Positions 8,701 to 14,349 of a DNA stretch of 28,992 bases are shown here, piece after piece (the stretch's first letter is position 1; each line of letters opens with the position of its first letter). Made by a program: the position numbers and the translations under genes. The stretch comes from JAVVTQ01 sp036653595. Its GTDB lineage: Bacteria > Bacillota > Clostridia > Oscillospirales > Ruminococcaceae. The DNA lies in assembly GCA_036653595.1 (NCBI GenBank), contig JAVVTQ010000019.1, forward strand, positions 1-28,992. The letters are read 5' to 3'. The notes beneath the pieces are model-generated. The model was not told the origin of the DNA. It did no database searches and saw nothing but the letters and a program-made list of their open reading frames with translations.

Positions 8701-8873
8701 TGCTTGCCAATATCATGAACTGTGCTCACAGCAAAGAGCTGTTTGACGGAGTATACAGGGTGGTCTGCGATGGCAAGACACATTTGAGATATGTCCGCGC
8801 GACAAAAATCCCGTATGAGAACATACAAAATCCCGTTATTGCGGCAATCGAGATAAACTTTGACGATGAATAG
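5703..8873 (+). CDS. Membrane diguanylate cyclase, Cache-PAS-PAS-GGDEF-PAS-PAS
   Basis: Protein of 1056 aa predicted to make cyclic di-GMP from two GTP in response to an extracellular ligand. TM1 (about 17-38) and TM2 (about 301-321) flank an outside region of about 260 residues that fits a double Cache sensor. A short charged linker leads to two PAS-like segments (about 335-470 and 475-605), then the GGDEF domain (about 609-775): DSLTGLLNR entry, metal-binding D in MIDIDNF, the exact signature GGDEF at 685-689, and the inhibitory-site motif REGD at 676-679, so product feedback is likely. Unusually, two further PAS-like segments (about 815-940 and 943-1056) follow the catalytic domain. Start ATG 5703 has GGGAAG just upstream; ATG 5691 is in frame but has no such site. 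The PAS calls are by pattern (for example HPDD and WVRLG) and are weaker than the GGDEF call. Confidence 0.9.
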   Translation: MKKDQLFEKDNKNSISWTAMIIPVVMVAGILLTLIVSYNRARINVVERAQQVLYDSAAEQKFIFQTKLDDQFGMLNTFAVNLALKDSYDMDLLKQGMHAVEENSDFSFVSFADTNGTLYNSDGVTVPDISDREYFIKCMEGKKAIEFISVARDDGKAYFTFAVPVIKNGDIKGAVCGYYVEKELRKFLLSEAFGRKAYSFITDKDGNIVIESNHKDYLMQENSTLSYNNILEILKDSKIEGANLDGIKQNIEQRKRGSFCYTLAEHQRYAVYIPLEEIDGFIFNMLPQEVVEEEISTGTKDILLTVLCVALFSGLIITYIIIRENIHRKKSEEEREMLRMSEEEYRIAAKQSGKFLARYNIMTKTLYQQESSAEIFGSGLIVENVPDSVYLTDNVSPESRDEYKSLFDQMNAGQATGSGNVCLKNKILNEYRWFQVDYTTIFTSDNVPQHSIITFYDNTKQREKELAYEHWNQTLTSIDGEKAFVFESNLTRDIFDPQARVLPGMLAELENYKSFNDRTHFFTNNFVHPDDVDACNSFLSRERLLMRFYAGSREEMMEYRVTIDGACKWYRLKVQMVQYPKSEEIKAYVIHSDINDEKLEKLALMARSQEDSLTGLLNRATFSEKVSELLLAMPGMQHVLVMIDIDNFKRVNDTLGHIRGDKILIDIAKSLKSILREGDLVGRIGGDEFMVFLKNIPYIDVIEKRAALMCRLLEIDASESVSISGSLGISLYPRDGVNFSQLYRCADIAVYKAKGNGRNRYEFYRAGIKMEDIKLESLPLEGQDFRAELEIARKNQINDIIFQNKALCVRQDEDERFRKIMENVGIATFEWNKISETYSSSLSFDEYEISRMDIRQFFGDNPDLSSIHPDDRALFCDVTLVGIDKKQKYTEIKVRLKLVGDDYVWVRLGTVVILDGNGSLKSIIGIVIRDGIKKRKSETRLEAIIKHMDSGVVLFELSEDGSTVPIYVSERYISTADKTNVFDKDARIADFVLEEDRKKLLANIMNCAHSKELFDGVYRVVCDGKTHLRYVRATKIPYENIQNPVIAAIEINFDDE

Positions 8874-8941
8874 CTTCAGAAAAGCGACAGCCTGACAGAA
8901 AAATATCGTGCGGTTCACAAAGCGCCGCAGATTAAAGAAAA

Positions 8942-8979
8942 AGAACAAGGGAGCGCGCAAAAGCACGCTCCCTTGTTCT
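8942..8979 (-). terminator. Strong rho-independent terminator, mainly for the minus-strand acyltransferase gene
   Basis: A perfect 14-bp stem (8942-8955 with 8966-8979) encloses a 10-nt loop. Read on the minus strand it is followed by TTTTTCTTTAAT, a good T tract, about 155 nt after the stop of the acyltransferase gene. On the plus strand the 3' arm itself ends in TTGTTCT, so it may also stop the cyclase transcript; the two genes converge here. In the rest of the 8874-9133 gap I see only a small hairpin CTGTGT/ACACAG (9035-9050) without a T tract. Confidence 0.8.
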
Positions 8980-9133
8980 CGAAAAATATTAGGAAGTACG
9001 GCACCGCAAAGCGCCGTGTCGCCGCAAGAACCGACTGTGTAAAAACACAGAAAATCAATTGCCATAATATTTATAACTCAAAACGCGACATAATTCAACA
9101 TTTAATTGCGAAATACGGCACTGTGATATTGGT

Positions 9134-10423
9134 TTATTCATCTTTGGACACTGTGTCCGCACTTCTGTGCCGCTTTCGGCTGTTGTCGGACAGGGCGGAG
9201 AACTCGGGTTCGGCTCCAACAAAGGTGTCATAAAGAAGCCTGTGGCACAAGGACCACTTGATGGCGCTCTTTTTTTCGAGCGGCTCAAAGCATCGGACTC
9301 CGCCGTCATACGGCAGCTCGAAGTTCTTGCCGATATCGATGACAATCGCGGGTATGCTGTGAAGCGGCTCAAAAAAGCTGTGCTTTTGGCCTCTGACTGT
9401 TCCCGAAAAAGCGACGCCCTCGCGTGTCAAGGTTATTACGCCTTCGCCGATTTTCACATATGAGCCGGTGGAAGGCTCATTTGTGATATAACTGACCTGC
9501 GATGAAAGTGAAAAGTCGTCGCGCATTATCTGATTTTTGTAGAATTCGCCCTGATAATCGTACCACTCGCCGTAGTGCTTGAAATATTTAGGACTTGAGT
9601 GCCACAGAAACCCAAAGGAGCTGTCAATCTCCGCACAAAGTCCACAAGAGCAGCTGATGGTGTTTTTTGAAGTTTCCAGCGTGAATTCTCTGCCGCAGGA
9701 GGGGCATATTGACAAAAGCCTTTCCAATCCCTCGGCCTTTTTTTTGCTGTGACATGTAAACTTGCTTTTTTCAATATAACTGAAGTCATCGTAAGAGAGC
9801 GCATCTACAAGGCGGTGATAGAGCAGCTCGTTGTCACTGCCCTTGAACTCACTCGGGTCAAAAAGCTTTTCAACGGTGGCAAAAAGCTTCCCGCGACGAT
9901 TTTCCTTTGCCCATTTCGGAAAACACACGCCTGCGCCGCTGATGTTGACGGTGTAAACCGGTACGTTAAAGTGCTTTATAAATTTTATCACTGACGGATT
10001 GATAAAAGAAAGCTTTGCATTTCCGTACACGGTGCCCTCGGGCATCATGCAGACTATACCGTTTTTCTTGTGAAGGACGTTGCCGACCTTGCGCAGAGCT
10101 TTTATGTCAGGCGTAAATTGATATTTTGGGATTGCGCCCATAATGTCGAGTGTCTTCGCCAAAGTATTTCCGAGAAAGTAATAATAGGCGACGATGAAAT
10201 TGAGACGCGCCGGAAAAAGGGCAGCGATTGCGACGAGATAGTCGAGGCCGGAGGGGTGATTGCAAAGCACAATTGCCGGTCCCTTTATGTGAAGCTTTTG
10301 ACTCAGGCGAAGCCCATAGACAAGCCGCAGATACACGGATACAAAAAAGGCTGCCAAGATATAAAAGGGAGCGAAAGGGCGGCGCTGCCCTTTTTGCTTG
10401 TTGTTGGACGCTGCATTTTCCAT
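9134..10423 (-). CDS. PlsC-type lysophospholipid acyltransferase with zinc-ribbon C-terminal region
   Basis: Protein of 429 aa. The first 220 residues match the PlsC/LPLAT acyltransferases that acylate lysophosphatidic acid or related lipids at the membrane: an N-terminal hydrophobic helix (about 19-37), the catalytic HX4D motif in NHPSGLD (H56, D61) and the substrate-binding PEGT at 128-131. After it come a Cys cluster of zinc-ribbon type (C240, C243, C258, C260, C263) and about 165 residues I cannot assign to a family. Ordinary PlsC proteins are about 200-250 aa, so the tail nearly doubles the length. Start chosen at ATG 10423 (minus strand) with GGAG 5 nt upstream; the frame is open upstream to 10543 but that part overlaps the promoter. 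The acyl donor and acceptor cannot be told from sequence. Confidence 0.85.
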   Translation of the reverse strand: MENAASNNKQKGQRRPFAPFYILAAFFVSVYLRLVYGLRLSQKLHIKGPAIVLCNHPSGLDYLVAIAALFPARLNFIVAYYYFLGNTLAKTLDIMGAIPKYQFTPDIKALRKVGNVLHKKNGIVCMMPEGTVYGNAKLSFINPSVIKFIKHFNVPVYTVNISGAGVCFPKWAKENRRGKLFATVEKLFDPSEFKGSDNELLYHRLVDALSYDDFSYIEKSKFTCHSKKKAEGLERLLSICPSCGREFTLETSKNTISCSCGLCAEIDSSFGFLWHSSPKYFKHYGEWYDYQGEFYKNQIMRDDFSLSSQVSYITNEPSTGSYVKIGEGVITLTREGVAFSGTVRGQKHSFFEPLHSIPAIVIDIGKNFELPYDGGVRCFEPLEKKSAIKWSLCHRLLYDTFVGAEPEFSALSDNSRKRHRSADTVSKDE

Positions 10424-10514
10424 GAATACTCCAAACTTATTTATTATAAATTGATGGAACTTAAGCGTTCGGCGGCAAGATAAAACAGGCGCCGAATGTG
10501 AAGGTAATGTGAAC

Positions 10515-10543
10515 ATTATAGAGCATATTGTCGAAATAGACAA
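10515..10543 (-). promoter_or_regulatory. Promoter of the acyltransferase gene
   Basis: On the minus strand TTGTCT (10543-10538) and a perfect TATAAT (10520-10515) are 17 bp apart. Transcription would begin near 10508, giving a leader of about 85 nt before the ATG at 10423. Confidence 0.7.
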
Positions 10544-10544
10544 T
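10527..10544. repeat. Palindrome overlapping the acyltransferase -35 box, operator candidate
   Basis: ATTGTC (10527-10532) and GACAAT (10539-10544) form a perfect inverted repeat with 6-bp arms and a 6-bp centre. It covers the -35 element and part of the spacer of the minus-strand promoter, where a dimeric repressor would block polymerase. No regulator gene for it is visible nearby. Confidence 0.35.
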
Positions 10545-10614
10545 TAATTTTATATATTAACTCTTAATAACAAGAGAAACGAGTAAATTTGTGCGATTTG
10601 CTAAAAGGAGCACG

Positions 10615-10642
10615 TTGCATATGTGCAAAAATGTGATAAAGT
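10615..10642 (+). promoter_or_regulatory. Possible promoter for the VTT-domain gene
   Basis: TTGCAT (10615-10620) and TAAAGT (10637-10642) are 16 bp apart, at the right place before the GTG start at 10702. The -35 box is part of a short palindrome TTGCA-TATG-TGCAA (10615-10628). A second short inverted repeat CTCTT/AAGAG lies at 10561-10576. The -10 match is modest, so this is only a candidate. Confidence 0.3.
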
Positions 10643-10701
10643 AAGAAAAGAATATTTCGCAAAAAAACAACCGAGCTTCAGGAAAGGACACAGGACATAC
10701 T

Positions 10702-11349
10702 GTGAAATTAAAAAGAATTCTGCCCGTAATCGCTGTTCTCGCCGCCGTCGTGCTTTTTCTCGTATACAGGGACAGGTTGACTGTGGATTCCATACTGAAA
10801 TTTGCGCCCCAAAACAAGCTGCTGTGCGCCGCTTTTGTGATGGCTGCGTTTGCGATAAAGAGCTTTACGGTGTTTTTTCCGCTGGTTGCTTTATATGTGA
10901 TGTCGGGCGTGCTTTTTCCCTTTTCGGTGGCGCTTTTGGTCAACATCGCCGGAACTGCCGTGTGCTTTTCCGTGCAATATGCTGTCGGGCGATATTCTGT
11001 CGCCGACACAGTTGGCAAATTGTACCAAAAGTATCCGGACCTCAAAAGATTGGCGATGGAAAACGGCCATAAAAAGTGGCTGTTTCCCATATTGCTGCGC
11101 GTCGTCGGCTGCCTTCCGGGAGATCTTGTCAGCATGTACTTCGGCGCGGTGAAAGCGCCGTATTTCCCGTACATAGCGGGCAGCATACTGGGTGTACTGC
11201 CCGTGCTTGTCAGCACATCGATTGCGGGCGACAGCATCAGCTCGCCGACATCCCCGCAGTTCATTATTTCAGCAATTTTCGCTGTGGCTATATCGGTGTG
11301 TTCGATACTTTACTATACTGTCTCCAAAAACAAGAAAAAACCAAAATGA
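10702..11349 (+). CDS. VTT-domain (TVP38/DedA-like) integral membrane protein
   Basis: Membrane protein of 215 aa with a short N-terminal helix (about 5-22) and hydrophobic segments near 42-66, 71-95, 125-142, 150-172 and 188-206. The stretch containing LLRVVGCLPGDLVSMYFG (about 134-151) resembles the conserved Arg/Pro motif of the TVP38/TMEM64 and DedA families, some members of which move lipids such as undecaprenyl phosphate or phosphatidylethanolamine across membranes. The start is GTG 10702 with AGGA 6 nt upstream. It is transcribed away from the lipid acyltransferase across a 278-nt shared gap, consistent with, but not proof of, a lipid-related role. The basic tail KNKKKPK is short and cytosolic by the positive-inside rule. 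Function in this organism is not known. Confidence 0.75.
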   Translation: MKLKRILPVIAVLAAVVLFLVYRDRLTVDSILKFAPQNKLLCAAFVMAAFAIKSFTVFFPLVALYVMSGVLFPFSVALLVNIAGTAVCFSVQYAVGRYSVADTVGKLYQKYPDLKRLAMENGHKKWLFPILLRVVGCLPGDLVSMYFGAVKAPYFPYIAGSILGVLPVLVSTSIAGDSISSPTSPQFIISAIFAVAISVCSILYYTVSKNKKKPK

Positions 11350-11419
11350 CCTTACAGCTTTGAGCATATTCCGAGGCCAAATTGAATTGCGCTCGCAATC
11401 AATCAAAAAATATGAGAGC

Positions 11420-11442
11420 AGCCGCTTCCAAACGGCTTTTTT
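11420..11442 (+). terminator. Rho-independent terminator after the VTT-domain gene
   Basis: AGCCG (11420-11424) pairs with CGGCT (11433-11437), and the T run 11437-11442 follows at once. The stem is short, only 5 bp, but the position 70 nt past the stop and the six T residues make it a likely terminator. Confidence 0.6.
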
Positions 11443-11524
11443 CATGAATATTATCCAGAACAAACGGGTTTTGCGTTCAACGCATGTTGCAGGCATTAGG
11501 GTCACGCAAAGATGTCAAATAACA

Positions 11525-11649
11525 GCAAATAAACGGTCAATTTTATTTGCCAAAGTATGTAAAAGATGATAATCTATAAAGGTTACGAGGCGCTCGCGTG
11601 TGCGCTGCAAAAAATATATTTTTCGAAACAAGTGATTCCTTTTATTTGC
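11525..11649. repeat. AT-rich inverted and direct repeats upstream of the second cyclase gene
   Basis: The gap 11350-11686 holds, after the terminator, a perfect 9-bp inverted repeat GCAAATAAA (11525-11533)/TTTATTTGC (11542-11550). Its right arm, as TTTTATTTGC, occurs again at 11640-11649 as a direct repeat. Between them lie a 14-bp A5-TATA-T5 palindrome (11610-11623) and, overlapping the second copy, TGCAC-ATG-GTGCA (11647-11659). A possible promoter, TTGCCA (11547-11552) with TAATCT (11570-11575) 17 bp apart, overlaps the first copy. These may be regulator sites, but no known motif is recognised. Confidence 0.35.
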
Positions 11650-11686
11650 ACATGGTGCACGGATAATTATGAAAAGGGGAATAACA

Positions 11687-12805
11687 ATGAAAATATTTGA
11701 TATTTCCAGAGAAAATTCGCAGCAGAGACGCGAAGAGGAAGATTCTTTTTTCAGAGAGAGCCGCGCTGAAATATCACATGCAAACCTCAAGGTTTTGCAG
11801 AGAAGCAGCCTCGTGGCTGCGATGGTTTTTTTGATTTATTTTGTACTTACATGGTTCATTATGAATTCGCCGCTATTGTCAATTACATACGGGATTTACT
11901 TGCCTGTTTTTTGGGCAATTTATTTGTACTCGAACAGTCTCAACAAGCAAAATGAAAATGAAAGCTCCAAAATACACCTCATGTGTCTTGTGCTCGAGGT
12001 TGCTGTTTTGAGCTTTGTAATCATAATCAGCGTTTTCCCGTTTAAAGACAGACCGGCAATTTTTTTCCCAATATTTCTGATAATGGTGCCTGTCTTATTT
12101 GTGATGAGGTTCAAAGAAATCATGCTGCTGGCAACTGCGGCAGAGACGGTCTTTATGTTGCTTGTAGTATTGTTCAAAAACAGCGAGATGTTTCCATACG
12201 ATGCTTTTGCAAGCTTGACGGCGATGGTGATGACGTACATCCTGGCATGGACCATCTGTGACCTGCGCTTGAGTGACAACAGAAGCAAGCAGCGCTTTAA
12301 ACTGCTCAGTGCCATCGATACACTGTGCGGTATATACAATAAAAGTACCTGCGAGGAAATGTGCCGCTTCTATCTCAAAAGCAGAAGCGACAAAGAACAG
12401 TGCGCGCTGCTGTTTGTAGACATGGATCATTTCAAGGAAATCAACGACAATTACGGGCACCAAAAGGGCGATATGCTTTTAAGCTCAGTTGGAAACACTC
12501 TGACAAAGCTTTTTCGCAGTACAGATATTGTCGGGCGCATCGGCGGAGATGAATTTATCGTGCTGGTTAAGCACACCGCTGACAAGGCGATGATTTTGCG
12601 CAAGTGTGATCAGGTGCAAAAATTCATTCAGGATGCGGCAGAAAGAACAATCGGAAAGGCAGTCACATGCAGCATCGGCGCTGTCATCGCTCCCTGTGAG
12701 GAGATTTCCTACGACGATTTGTTTTCAAGAGCCGACGAAATGCTCTATGAGGCGAAGCGCTTGGGCCGCCACCAATCTGTTTTTTACAGCGACGTGCAGA
12801 GCTGA
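11687..12805 (+). CDS. Six-TM membrane diguanylate cyclase (GGDEF)
   Basis: Protein of 372 aa predicted to make cyclic di-GMP. An N-terminal cytosolic stretch of about 35 residues is followed by six hydrophobic helices (about 41-60, 67-82, 97-117, 124-140, 143-164, 174-192) with short loops, so any signal is sensed in or near the membrane. The GGDEF domain spans about 205-368: metal-binding D in FVDMDHF, NDNYGHQKGD, inhibitory-site motif RSTD at 277-280 and the exact signature GGDEF at 286-290. The start ATG 11687 has AGGGGA at good distance; ATG 11669 is in frame but lacks a site. It stands alone, with a terminator upstream and the ribosomal operon promoter downstream. The membrane part does not match a family I can name with confidence. 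Confidence 0.88.
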   Translation: MKIFDISRENSQQRREEEDSFFRESRAEISHANLKVLQRSSLVAAMVFLIYFVLTWFIMNSPLLSITYGIYLPVFWAIYLYSNSLNKQNENESSKIHLMCLVLEVAVLSFVIIISVFPFKDRPAIFFPIFLIMVPVLFVMRFKEIMLLATAAETVFMLLVVLFKNSEMFPYDAFASLTAMVMTYILAWTICDLRLSDNRSKQRFKLLSAIDTLCGIYNKSTCEEMCRFYLKSRSDKEQCALLFVDMDHFKEINDNYGHQKGDMLLSSVGNTLTKLFRSTDIVGRIGGDEFIVLVKHTADKAMILRKCDQVQKFIQDAAERTIGKAVTCSIGAVIAPCEEISYDDLFSRADEMLYEAKRLGRHQSVFYSDVQS

Positions 12806-12999
12806 CTTCAAAATGCGCGGGTAAAAGCTTGCGGACCGGATGCAGACCATGAAAAAGCTTGTTATAGAATCTGACAATACAGGGCCGAAAATATAGAAGA
12901 TGCACTATTAATTTAGGCATATATATAATACAATATGAATGCATGAAAAAATGCATGAAAATTTATTTTGAAATACAAAGGATTTCCATTAAAAAACCC
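12806..12999. other. Intergenic stretch before the ribosomal operon promoter
   Basis: No gene is seen. It contains a tandem direct repeat ATGCATGAAAA (12939-12949 and 12951-12961), whose ATGCAT cores can also form a small hairpin. AAAAGCTTG occurs twice (about 12823 and 12851). TATAAT occurs at 12924-12929 without a matching -35 box. No clear terminator for the cyclase gene was found here. Confidence 0.5.
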
Positions 13000-13028
13000 T
13001 TGCATTGACATGAGCTATTTGGTATAAT
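13000..13028 (+). promoter_or_regulatory. Main promoter of the S10-spc-alpha cluster
   Basis: TTGCAT (13000-13005) is followed after 17 bp by a perfect TATAAT (13023-13028). The TG two bases before the -10 makes it an extended -10 promoter (TGGTATAAT). A perfect TTGACA at 13005-13010 lies only 12 bp from the -10 and is therefore not a usable -35. Transcription should begin near 13035. Confidence 0.75.
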
Positions 13029-13034
13029 CATCAA

Positions 13035-13324
13035 GTGACTGCGACGATATGCGTTGAAGCGGGAGGTTGCCGTAGAGAATACGGGTTATTTCCGCTGAGT
13101 ATGTCCGAGTCAAAGAACCGGGCGAAAACAACATAATGCAGCTGTATGATACGATGGCCTCGGCCATCCAATGTCGCGCTAAACAGCCGGAGCCGCCAGA
13201 CGTCTCCGCCGCCGGATAATACTTTCAGGGTGAAGGTATTGCCGGATTTAAAAATGAAAGCGCAGGACACACACGGCTCAGTGTTGATTATCGACCGCCA
13301 AATCATAAAACAGGAGGCGTTACA
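13035..13324 (+). promoter_or_regulatory. Structured 5' leader of the S10 operon, probable ribosomal-protein autoregulation element
   Basis: About 290 nt without a gene. Helices seen: GCGG (13059-13062) with CCGC (13092-13095) enclosing CCGTA/TACGG (13070-13084); GATGGC-CTCG-GCCATC (13153-13168); and a long hairpin with CCGG/CCGG at its base (13212-13215, 13242-13245) and a 10-bp stem with one wobble (13218-13227 with 13231-13240). None has a T tract, so this is not simple attenuation as written. In Escherichia coli the S10 leader binds L4 to shut down the operon; a similar role here is inferred from position and structure only. Confidence 0.5.
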
Positions 13325-13636
13325 ATGGCAGTCAAAACCAAAATCAGGATTCGAATCAAGGGCTATGACCACGAGCAGGTCGACAAAGCGGCTGAGACAA
13401 TCGTCGAAACGGCAAAGCGCACAGGCGCACGCGTTTCGGGACCGATCCCGCTGCCCACCGACAAAGAAATCGTGACAGTTCTTCGTGCCGTACACAAGTA
13501 CAAGGACAGCCGCGAGCAATTTGAGACGAGAACCCACAAAAGACTTATCGACATCCTCAAACCGTCAAACAAGACGGTCGATGCTCTGACAAGTCTTCAG
13601 CTCCCCGCCGGTGTAGAGATAGAAATCAAGCTTTGA
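13325..13636 (+). CDS. rpsJ: 30S ribosomal protein S10
   Basis: S10 of 103 aa, the usual length. It sits in the head of the small subunit and, as NusE, also joins the antitermination complex on RNA polymerase. Family sequence is clear throughout, for example KIRIRIKGYDHEQVDKAAE near the N-terminus and GPIPLPT in the exposed loop. ATG 13325 is preceded by AGGAGG. It is the first gene of the cluster, behind the long leader; rpsL, rpsG, fusA and tuf, which often precede it, are not in the window. Confidence 0.98.
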   Translation: MAVKTKIRIRIKGYDHEQVDKAAETIVETAKRTGARVSGPIPLPTDKEIVTVLRAVHKYKDSREQFETRTHKRLIDILKPSNKTVDALTSLQLPAGVEIEIKL

Positions 13637-13658
13637 TACTTTCACCGCAACGGGTCAT

Positions 13659-13674
13659 GTTGGCGCGAGCCAAC
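13659..13674 (+). promoter_or_regulatory. GNRA-capped hairpin in the rpsJ-rplC spacer
   Basis: GTTGGC and GCCAAC form a perfect 6-bp stem closed by a GCGA (GNRA) tetraloop. At 64 nt this is one of the longest spacers in the cluster, and the hairpin lies just before the rplC ribosome binding site. There is no T tract. It may tune L3 translation or serve as an RNA processing or protein-binding site. Confidence 0.45.
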
Positions 13675-13700
13675 CAATAACCTTACAGGAGGATAACACT

Positions 13701-14336
13701 GTGCAAAAAGGAATTATTGCAAAAAAAATCGGCATGACACAAATTTTCGATGAGAACAGCAAGGTCATACCGGTAACTATCGTGGAGGCTGGGCCTTGCG
13801 TGATAGTGCAGAAAAAGACAGTTGATTCGGATGGCTATCAGGCGCTCCAGCTCGGCTTCGGAGACGCGACAGTCAAGGGCACAAGCAAACCGATGAAGGG
13901 ACATTTTGATAAGGCCGACGTGGCACTCAAAAAATTCCTGCGCGAATTCAGATTTGCGAATGTCGATTCATACGCGGTTGGCGACATCATAAAAGCCGAT
14001 GCGTTTGAAAATGGCGACGTAATCGACGTTGTCGGTACAAGCAAGGGCAAGGGATATTCAGGCGTCATCAAGCGCTTTAACGCCCACAGCCTGAAACAAA
14101 CTCACGGTACCGGACCTGTACACCGCCATGCCGGTTCAAACGGCGCCTGCTCTGACCCGTCAAGGGTTATGAAGGGCAAAATGCTTCCGGGACATCTCGG
14201 AGCAGAGCGTGTGACAGTCCAGAATCTCACGGTTGTCAAGGTCGACGCAGAAAACAATCTCATAGCCATAAAGGGCGCCGTACCCGGCCCCAAGGGCGGG
14301 ATAGTCTGCATCACCGACAGCGTCAAGAAGGCTTAA
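13701..14336 (+). CDS. rplC: 50S ribosomal protein L3
   Basis: L3 of 211 aa, an early assembly protein of the large subunit that reaches toward the peptidyl transferase centre. It starts with the family's IAKKIGMTQIFDE and contains the extension GTGPVHRHAGSNGACSDPSR, whose tip carries the Gln or Met methylation site region in other bacteria. The start is GTG 13701 with a strong AGGAGG 8 nt upstream. It is followed after 13 nt by rplD. Confidence 0.97.
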   Translation: MQKGIIAKKIGMTQIFDENSKVIPVTIVEAGPCVIVQKKTVDSDGYQALQLGFGDATVKGTSKPMKGHFDKADVALKKFLREFRFANVDSYAVGDIIKADAFENGDVIDVVGTSKGKGYSGVIKRFNAHSLKQTHGTGPVHRHAGSNGACSDPSRVMKGKMLPGHLGAERVTVQNLTVVKVDAENNLIAIKGAVPGPKGGIVCITDSVKKA

Positions 14337-14349
14337 GGGAGGATATATC

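Noticed and set aside
9035..9050. CTGTGT/ACACAG hairpin downstream of the acyltransferase as a terminator
   Set aside because: Neither strand has a T run after it, and the 14-bp hairpin at 8942-8979 is far better.
11669..11686. ATG 11669 as start of the second cyclase
   Set aside because: No ribosome site precedes it, while AGGGGA stands at the right distance before ATG 11687.
12924..12929. TATAAT as an additional promoter before the S10 operon
   Set aside because: No recognisable -35 box at 16-18 bp upstream; the stretch is simply AT-rich.
13005..13010. Perfect TTGACA as -35 box of the S10 promoter
   Set aside because: It is only 12 bp from the TATAAT, too close for RNA polymerase; TTGCAT at 13000 with 17 bp and an extended -10 fits better.
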